DNA of 18,296 nucleotides from Fimenecus sp964614605 (GTDB lineage Bacteria > Bacillota > Clostridia > Oscillospirales > Acutalibacteraceae): positions 1 through 18,296 of the forward strand of contig CAZTLU010000030.1 in NCBI GenBank assembly GCA_964614605.1. The letters run 5' to 3'. Of this stretch, positions 13,677 through 18,296 are shown piece after piece. Numbering within the stretch: position 1 is the stretch's first letter; every line of letters starts with the position of its first letter. The notes under the pieces were generated by a model. The model was given only the letters and a program-made list of their open reading frames with translations. It did not search any database and had not been told where the DNA came from. Both the position numbers and the translations under genes were made by a program.

Positions 13677-14218
13677 ATTTTGCCCTCACTTTTCAACTGA
13701 TTGATTTTCAAAATCATAGTTTGTGTTTTACTGTCGGGCAATTCACCGTTCATTACCATTTCGACGGCTTTTGAAAGTGAAATTTTATAAACCTCTAAAA
13801 ATTCGTCATCATCGGGATTTTGTTCGCCAAATTCCAGCTCTGTCGCAAGATACATATGAATAATCTCGCCACAATAACCGGGAGTGGGATAAAGCTTGCC
13901 GAGAGAAATATATTTATTGGCAACTGCGCCCGTTTCTTCCTTTAATTCGCGTTTGCCCGCTTCAAAGGGGTCCTCACCCTTTTCGAGCTTGCCCGCGGGG
14001 AGCTCGGTCACGATTTCCATATAGGGATATCTGAATTGCTTCACAAAATACAGATTGTAATCATTATCAAGCGGTGCAACGCAAACACCGCCGTTATGCT
14101 CAACGATTTCACGCTTTGCAACTGTTCCGTTGGGAAGAAGCGCATCATCAACGCGCATATTCACGATTTTACCCTTGAATTTATATTCAAAGCTTATTTG
14201 TTTTTCGGTTAAGTTCAT
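13673..14218 (-). CDS. Nudix hydrolase, ADP-ribose pyrophosphatase-like
   Basis: A 181-residue Nudix enzyme, probably splitting ADP-ribose to AMP and ribose 5-phosphate. The Nudix box is complete at 76-98: Gly76, Glu82, Arg90-Glu91-Leu92, Glu94-Glu95, Gly97, which binds the Mg ions. The upstream FRYPYMEIVTELPAGK segment is typical of the NudF/ADPRase subgroup. Its ribosome binding site GGAGTG is formed by the last two sense codons of murD, 3 bases away, so translation is coupled. The next gene, maf, is another nucleotide-sanitising enzyme, so the two make a functional pair. Substrate is inferred from subgroup resemblance. Confidence 0.92.
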   Translation of the reverse strand: MNLTEKQISFEYKFKGKIVNMRVDDALLPNGTVAKREIVEHNGGVCVAPLDNDYNLYFVKQFRYPYMEIVTELPAGKLEKGEDPFEAGKRELKEETGAVANKYISLGKLYPTPGYCGEIIHMYLATELEFGEQNPDDDEFLEVYKISLSKAVEMVMNGELPDSKTQTMILKINQLKSEGKI

Positions 14219-14221
14219 AAT

Positions 14222-15511
14222 TTACACTCCGTATTTTTTTATGAGTTCTTTGTAATGTCTGCCCTTTTCTTCAAAGTTTTTATATTCGTTATAGCTTGAT
14301 GCCGCGGGGGAAAGAATGCAAACACCGTCTGCTTTTGTGCTTTCGTATGCAGATTTTACTGCCTCTTCAAGATTTTCGGCTTTAATCAGCTTTTTACTTG
14401 TGCCGTTGGCGGTCATCATATCAATAATCTTATGCCCCGTGGTCTTTGTGCCGATAATTACCGACAAATTACTGTTTTCAAGGTCAACGGCGAAATCTGT
14501 GTAGTCAATTCCACGGTCTTTACCGCCGATTATCAGCGTATTCGCTTTGATTGCGTTCACCGCACACATTACCGCGTGAGGAATGGTAGCAATGCAATCG
14601 TTATAGAATGTAACACCCTTGAACTTGCCCACATTTTCCATTCTGTGCTCAATACCCTCAAAATCGTCAATGGCTTTTTTTGCGTTTTCAGCAGTTACAC
14701 CGAATTTTGAAGCCGCCGTAAAGGCATAAAGCACATCGTGGCGGTTATGCTCACCCGCAAGGTGAATATTTTCGATTTCAAAGGGCAAATCAGCGTCTTT
14801 TTTGACAGCGATTGTATTGGATTTTACTTCATTTAAATCAAGATAAGGCTCAACGCCCTGCGTACCGTTATATATAAAGGTATTATTTTCATTCTGATGT
14901 CTTACAATATTGAGCTTTGCGTTAACATATCCTGTCATACCGCCCTTGTAGTGTTCAAGGTGCTCTTCGTAAATGTTTGTAAGGATTGAAACATCGGGTG
15001 AACTTCTTGTGAATTCAAGCTGATGCGAGGACAGTTCGATTACTGCGATTTTCTCCTCTGTCATTTCTTCAATATAATCAAATACGGGAAGTCCCATATT
15101 ACCCATCAATTCACAATCAATACCGCCCGCACAAAGCATTTTGTATGTAAGTGTTGATGTGGTGGTTTTACCCTTTGAGCCCGTAACACCGATTTTTTTG
15201 CAGGGTGCATATTTCATAAACAAATCTGTCTGACAGGTCACATATGTACCATCGGGAATATCCACATTCACAAATGAAATTCCGGGGCTTTTCATAACCA
15301 CATCGAATTCGCCGATGTGTGAAAGATAATCCTCACCGCAGTAATATTCAACATTCGGGTCGTCGATTTTCTGCTCTCTGCCGTCGCCGATGCCAAGCAC
15401 CTTTTCAGGCAAATATTTTCTTATGTAATTATATGTGCTTCTTCCCTCTCTGCCGAAGCCGAGAATAAGCACGGTTTTATCCTTTAAAAATTCAATTACG
15501 GGAGGTAACAT
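14222..15511 (-). CDS. murD: UDP-N-acetylmuramoyl-L-alanine--D-glutamate ligase
   Basis: 429 residues. It adds D-glutamate to UDP-MurNAc-L-Ala in cytosolic peptidoglycan precursor synthesis, using ATP. The N-terminal Rossmann part has VLILGFGREGRS (14-25), the ATP loop is GVTGSKGKTTT (108-118), the central domain has TNIYEEHLEHY, and the C-terminal domain has DCIATIPHA and the MurD-typical LSPAASSYNEYKNFEEKG. The ATP loop reads GSKGKTT rather than the commoner GTNGKST; Lys and Thr that hold the phosphate are kept. ATG 15511 was chosen over an in-frame ATG at 15538 because AAAAGGAG lies between them. It heads the murD-Nudix-maf operon; no other mur genes are in the window. Confidence 0.95.
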   Translation of the reverse strand: MLPPVIEFLKDKTVLILGFGREGRSTYNYIRKYLPEKVLGIGDGREQKIDDPNVEYYCGEDYLSHIGEFDVVMKSPGISFVNVDIPDGTYVTCQTDLFMKYAPCKKIGVTGSKGKTTTSTLTYKMLCAGGIDCELMGNMGLPVFDYIEEMTEEKIAVIELSSHQLEFTRSSPDVSILTNIYEEHLEHYKGGMTGYVNAKLNIVRHQNENNTFIYNGTQGVEPYLDLNEVKSNTIAVKKDADLPFEIENIHLAGEHNRHDVLYAFTAASKFGVTAENAKKAIDDFEGIEHRMENVGKFKGVTFYNDCIATIPHAVMCAVNAIKANTLIIGGKDRGIDYTDFAVDLENSNLSVIIGTKTTGHKIIDMMTANGTSKKLIKAENLEEAVKSAYESTKADGVCILSPAASSYNEYKNFEEKGRHYKELIKKYGV

Positions 15512-15546
15512 AATTTCACAGCTCCTTTTAATTTTCATACATATTC

Positions 15547-15575
15547 ATTATACATTTCACATATTAAAAAATCAA
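15547..15575 (-). promoter_or_regulatory. Sigma-A promoter of the murD operon
   Basis: Minus strand TTGATT (15570-15575), exactly 17 bases, TATAAT (15547-15552), giving a leader of about 29 bases. Confidence 0.8.
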
Positions 15576-15597
15576 CAGAAAAAGGTCATTTGGATAT

Positions 15598-15745
15598 ACA
15601 ATTCGTAATGCGTAATTCGTAATTAAGGGTCTGCGACGCGATTATATATCTTACCAATATGGTAGGTTGTAGGGGCGATTCACGAATCGCCCGAATTAGA
15701 TTATCAGGAAATTTAGAACGGTCGCTTCGTGAAGCGACCCCACAT
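15598..15745 (+). repeat. Dispersed repeat copy B with BIME-like pair of inverted hairpins
   Basis: From left: an AT-rich tail of CGTAAT(T/G)-type units, GGGTCTGCG (15628-15636), a 30-base spacer, hairpin 1 with arms GGGCGATTC (15673-15681) / GAATCGCCC (15684-15692), a 26-base spacer, and hairpin 2 with arms GGTCGCTTC (15720-15728) / GAAGCGACC (15731-15739). Hairpin 1 is preceded by TTGTAG and hairpin 2 is followed by CCACA, so the two modules face each other in opposite orientation, like paired REP elements. No transposase gene is present. Both hairpins are related to the one at 2211-2230. Confidence 0.8.
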
Positions 15746-15751
15746 TGTTTG

Positions 15752-15775
15752 ATGGTCGATTTTAATAATACATTA
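15752..15775 (+). repeat. Repeat module ATGGTCGATTTTA, inverted copy at window end
   Basis: This 24-base stretch matches the reverse complement of 18273-18296 at 22 of 24 positions. Confidence 0.8.
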
Positions 15776-15784
15776 ATTTTAAAA

Positions 15785-15880
15785 AGCAAGTCATTCTGAG
15801 GAGCATCGCGACGAAGAATCTCTGTTGTTTGATATGTTACCGTTGGAGAGATTCTTCGCTTACGCTCAGAATGACTTACT
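15785..15880. repeat. 96-bp long inverted repeat (MITE/REP-like)
   Basis: Outer arms 15785-15800 and 15865-15880 pair at 15 of 16 positions (AAGTCATTCTGAG core). Inner arms CGAAGAATCTCT (15812-15823) and AGAGATTCTTCG (15847-15858) pair perfectly. The two arm pairs are separated by asymmetric 11- and 6-base stretches. It encodes no protein. The nearby stretch 15881-15977 is AT-rich and shows nothing further. Confidence 0.8.
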
Positions 15881-15977
15881 CAATTGGTTGTTCTGTTCGA
15901 CATATTATAATTCATATATCAGAGTTTAAAATGATTTTGCTGAAATAAAATATATTTAAAAACTTATAAAAACATAG

Positions 15978-16006
15978 TTGCATTGCTTGGTCAATTATGC
16001 TATAAT
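15978..16006 (+). promoter_or_regulatory. Sigma-A promoter (extended -10) of the EF-G-like gene
   Basis: TTGCAT (15978-15983), exactly 17 bases, TATAAT (16001-16006), with TGC directly before the -10. It leaves a leader of about 67 bases. Confidence 0.8.
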
Positions 16007-16019
16007 TCCTTTAAAGTGC

Positions 16020-16042
16020 TGAAAAATTCTATTAATTTTTCA
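16020..16042 (+). other. AT-rich hairpin in the EF-G-like leader
   Basis: TGAAAAATT (16020-16028) and AATTTTTCA (16034-16042) form a perfect 9-bp inverted repeat with a 5-base loop, close to the 5' end of the transcript. It is weak (mostly A-U) and could simply stabilise the mRNA. Confidence 0.35.
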
Positions 16043-16079
16043 CATAAAAGGTACACTAACGGAAAGGTAGGGAAGGCTT

Positions 16080-18149
16080 ATGAAGGCTTATACCTCAAAC
16101 AACATCAGAAATATTGCTGTGCTTGGTCACGGCGGAAAAGGAAAAACTACTCTTTGTGAAGCAATGCTTTATCTTGCAGGCGCAACAGACAGACTTGGTA
16201 AGGTTGCAGACGGCAACACAGTTCTTGACTTCGACGCAGAAGAAAAGAGAAGAAAGTCATCAGTTTCATCTGCAATGGCAGCTATTGAATGGGATAACAC
16301 AAAGTTAAATATTATTGACGCTCCCGGTCTTTTCGACTTTGAAAACGGCGCGGCAGAGGCAGTTCGTGCGGCAGAAGCAGTGCTTATCGTTACAAGCGCA
16401 GGTTCAGGCGTTGACGTTGGTACAGAAAAAGCATTCAAGGCAGCCGAAAAGAGAGGCCTTGCAAAATTCTTTGCTATTACAAAAACAGATTCTGACCACA
16501 GAAGCTTCTACAAAACATTTGAGGCTCTTAAAGAAACCTACGGCAACAAGCTTTGCCCCACAATTATTCCCTATATGGAGGGTAATGTTACAAAATCTTA
16601 TGTTAACCTTATGACAGGTATGGCATATGAATACGGTGCAGACGGTAAGGCAACAAAGGTTGCAATGCCCGCAGACCCCGTTATTGAAGAAATGACATCA
16701 GCATTTATGGAAGCAGTTGCTACCACAGATGACGAGCTTATGGAAAAATTCTTTGAGGGCGAGGCTTTCACACAGGAAGAAATCCTCAAGGGCCTTTGCA
16801 CAGGTATTTTTGACGGCTCAATTTATCCCGTTTACGCTGTTTCAGGTCTTACCTGCGCAGGCGTTGACCAGCTTCTTTACAACCTTGCATGGTCAGTTCC
16901 CGGTGCATACGGTTATGCAGGCGAAACAGCAAAGACAGAAGACGGCGCAGACGCAATTCTTCCTTGCGATATCAACGGTCCTCTTGCAGCAATCTGCTTC
17001 AAGACAGTTGCTGACCCATTCGTTGGTAAAATGTCATTCTTCAAGGTAGTTTCAGGTAAGCTTTCTGCAGATGTTCCCGCTTACAATGTTCGCACAGGCG
17101 AAACAGAAAAGATGGGTAAAATCGTTACCGTTAAGGGTGGCAAGCAGGAAGACGCTAAAGAGATTATTGCAGGTGACATCGGCGTTGTTACAAAGCTTGC
17201 AGGCGTGAAAACCGGTGACACACTTTGCGACGCAAAGAATATCGTAATTCTTGACGGTGTTGACGCTCCTAACCCCTGTCTTTCAATGGCAGTTAAGGTT
17301 CGTAAAAAAGGCGAAGAAGAAAAGGTTGCACAGGGACTTTTCAGACTTATGGAAGAAGACCCCACAATCACATTCGCTATCAATAAAGAAACAAAAGAAC
17401 AGGTTCTTTCAGGTCTTGGCGAACAGCATCTTGATGTTGTTGTTTCAAAGCTTAAGAACAAATTCGGCGTTGAAGTTGATTTGACAGTTCCCAAGGTTGC
17501 TTACAGAGAAACAATCCGCAAGTCAGCCGAGGCACAGGGTAAACACAAGAAGCAGTCAGGCGGTCACGGTCAGTTTGGTGATGTACATATCCGCTTTGAG
17601 CCCTGCGACAGTGAAGAGCTTATCTTTGCAGAAGAAGTATTCGGCGGCGCAGTTCCCAAGAACTTCTTCCCCGCAGTTGAAAAGGGACTTCGTGATTGCG
17701 TTCAGAAGGGTGTTCTTGCAGGCTACCCAATGGTTGGCGTTAAGGCTACTCTTTACGATGGCTCGTACCACCCCGTTGACTCATCTGAAATGGCATTCAA
17801 GACTGCCGCTTCTTTGGCTTACAAAGCAGGTATTCCAAAGGCTGACCCCACAATTCTTGAGCCCGTTGGAACACTCGTAGCCCGTATGCCCGACGACAAC
17901 CTCGGTGATATTATGGGTGATATCACAAAGCGCCGCGGTCGTGTTCTCGGTATGGGACCCGCAGACGAACCCAAGATGCAGGAAATCACCGCAGAAGTTC
18001 CTATGGCAGAAATGGGCGACTTCACAACAGTTCTCCGTTCAGTAACAGCAGGCAGAGGCTCATTCTCACTTGAGTTTGCACGCTATGAGCAGGCACCCCA
18101 GAACATTGTTGAAAAGGTTATCGCCGACTCAAAGGTTGACGAAGAATAA
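16080..18149 (+). CDS. EF-G-like translational GTPase (EF-G2-type paralogue)
   Basis: 689 residues, all five EF-G domains. The G domain is unusual: P-loop GHGGKGKT (16-23) instead of AHIDAGKT; G3 reads DAPGLFDF (80-87), with Leu84 where catalytic EF-G has His; G4 reads TKTD (134-137) instead of NKMD; and switch I has KRRKSSVSS instead of the usual Thr-containing motif. Domains III-V look conventional: QSGGHGQFGDV in domain IV and SYHPVDSSEMAF, which keeps the His of the decoding-site tip. This matches the EF-G2 paralogue class rather than the main fusA. It stands alone (no rpsL/rpsG/tuf). ATG 16080 has GGGAAGG upstream. Its role on the ribosome is not established by sequence. Confidence 0.88.
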   Translation: MKAYTSNNIRNIAVLGHGGKGKTTLCEAMLYLAGATDRLGKVADGNTVLDFDAEEKRRKSSVSSAMAAIEWDNTKLNIIDAPGLFDFENGAAEAVRAAEAVLIVTSAGSGVDVGTEKAFKAAEKRGLAKFFAITKTDSDHRSFYKTFEALKETYGNKLCPTIIPYMEGNVTKSYVNLMTGMAYEYGADGKATKVAMPADPVIEEMTSAFMEAVATTDDELMEKFFEGEAFTQEEILKGLCTGIFDGSIYPVYAVSGLTCAGVDQLLYNLAWSVPGAYGYAGETAKTEDGADAILPCDINGPLAAICFKTVADPFVGKMSFFKVVSGKLSADVPAYNVRTGETEKMGKIVTVKGGKQEDAKEIIAGDIGVVTKLAGVKTGDTLCDAKNIVILDGVDAPNPCLSMAVKVRKKGEEEKVAQGLFRLMEEDPTITFAINKETKEQVLSGLGEQHLDVVVSKLKNKFGVEVDLTVPKVAYRETIRKSAEAQGKHKKQSGGHGQFGDVHIRFEPCDSEELIFAEEVFGGAVPKNFFPAVEKGLRDCVQKGVLAGYPMVGVKATLYDGSYHPVDSSEMAFKTAASLAYKAGIPKADPTILEPVGTLVARMPDDNLGDIMGDITKRRGRVLGMGPADEPKMQEITAEVPMAEMGDFTTVLRSVTAGRGSFSLEFARYEQAPQNIVEKVIADSKVDEE

Positions 18150-18150
18150 C

Positions 18151-18185
18151 AGAAAAAAGTCGGTCAGAAATGACCGACTTTTTTA
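18151..18185 (+). terminator. Intrinsic terminator of the EF-G-like gene
   Basis: AAGTCGGTCA (18157-18166) pairs perfectly with TGACCGACTT (18171-18180) around a GAAA tetraloop, followed by a T-run and starting two bases after the stop codon. The preceding A-run makes it possibly bidirectional. Confidence 0.92.
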
Positions 18186-18242
18186 ATGCTGAATGCGTAA
18201 TGCTGAATTATGGTCTGCAAAGCAAATATATATTTGTTTTGC
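18186..18242 (+). repeat. Dispersed repeat copy D (GGTCTGC module) with palindrome
   Basis: AATGCTGAATGCGTAATGCT followed by GAATTATGGTCTGC resembles 15598-15636 in the same orientation (tail units plus GGTCTGCG). It is followed by an imperfect palindrome centred on CAAATATATATTTG (18223-18236), with flanks GCAAAG/TTTTGC. Confidence 0.6.
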
Positions 18243-18272
18243 AAATTGGGTTTTGTCGAACTCTTTTCAATT

Positions 18273-18296
18273 TGATGTATTACTAAAATCGACCAT
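18273..18296 (-). repeat. Inverted copy of the ATGGTCGATTTTA module, cut by window end
   Basis: Its reverse complement matches 15752-15775 at 22 of 24 positions. The element may continue past the window. Confidence 0.75.

Noticed and set aside
15586..15789. 67-codon open frame on the minus strand in the murD/EF-G-like gap
   Set aside because: It covers the repeat hairpins and has no ribosome binding site or recognisable features.

Overview
This window looks like chromosomal DNA of a low-to-moderate GC, Gram-positive, endospore-forming anaerobe of the class Clostridia, most like the Oscillospiraceae/Ruminococcaceae. The reasons are a LexA with a Bacillus/Clostridium-type SOS box, a SpoIIQ-like sporulation peptidase, a clostridial-type EF-G paralogue, an [FeFe]-hydrogenase-family operon, GGAG/GGTG ribosome binding sites and clear TTGACA/TATAAT promoters. 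No rRNA, tRNA, CRISPR array, phage gene or transposase gene was seen. The assignment is inferred from gene content only.

Layout. (1) 66-4347, minus strand: two groups of RNA methyltransferases and a lipid kinase (THUMP methyltransferase, then diacylglycerol-kinase-like; separately RsmE, then an RsmF-like m5C methyltransferase). A dispersed intergenic repeat separates the groups. (2) 4482-5384, plus: a cytosolic alkaline-phosphatase-superfamily hydrolase, convergent with lexA. (3) 5422-7627: lexA (minus, self-regulated through an SOS box over its own -35), a candidate three-hairpin small RNA, a SpoIIQ-like LytM protein behind a sigma-F-like promoter, and a 4'-phosphopantetheinyl transferase. 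(4) 7667-10778, minus: a five-gene operon of DRTGG protein, RsbW-like ATPase, [FeFe]-hydrogenase-family protein of the putative sensory type, second DRTGG-like protein and PHP phosphoesterase. (5) 10942-13045, minus: two tandem paralogues, each a membrane-anchored protein with a different low-complexity repeat linker and a conserved C-terminal domain that I do not recognise. (6) 13125-15511, minus: murD, Nudix hydrolase and maf. (7) 15512-16079: a repeat-rich intergenic region with a BIME-like pair of hairpins and a 96-bp inverted repeat. (8) 16080-18149, plus: an EF-G-like GTPase with an unusual G domain, followed by a terminator and more of the same repeats.

How the genes work together. The hydrogenase operon is the most system-like unit. 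Its H-cluster cysteines are kept, but the usual proton-shuttle cysteine is Ala, and its partners are signalling-type domains (ATPase, DRTGG, PHP). A redox or H2-sensing role fits better than bulk H2 turnover. The maf, Nudix and murD genes form a housekeeping/cell-wall operon. The two paralogous surface proteins have their own strong promoter and are the least explained genes. The intergenic repeats recur at four places in 18 kb, and their hairpin arms carry compensatory base changes, so they are worth following genome-wide.
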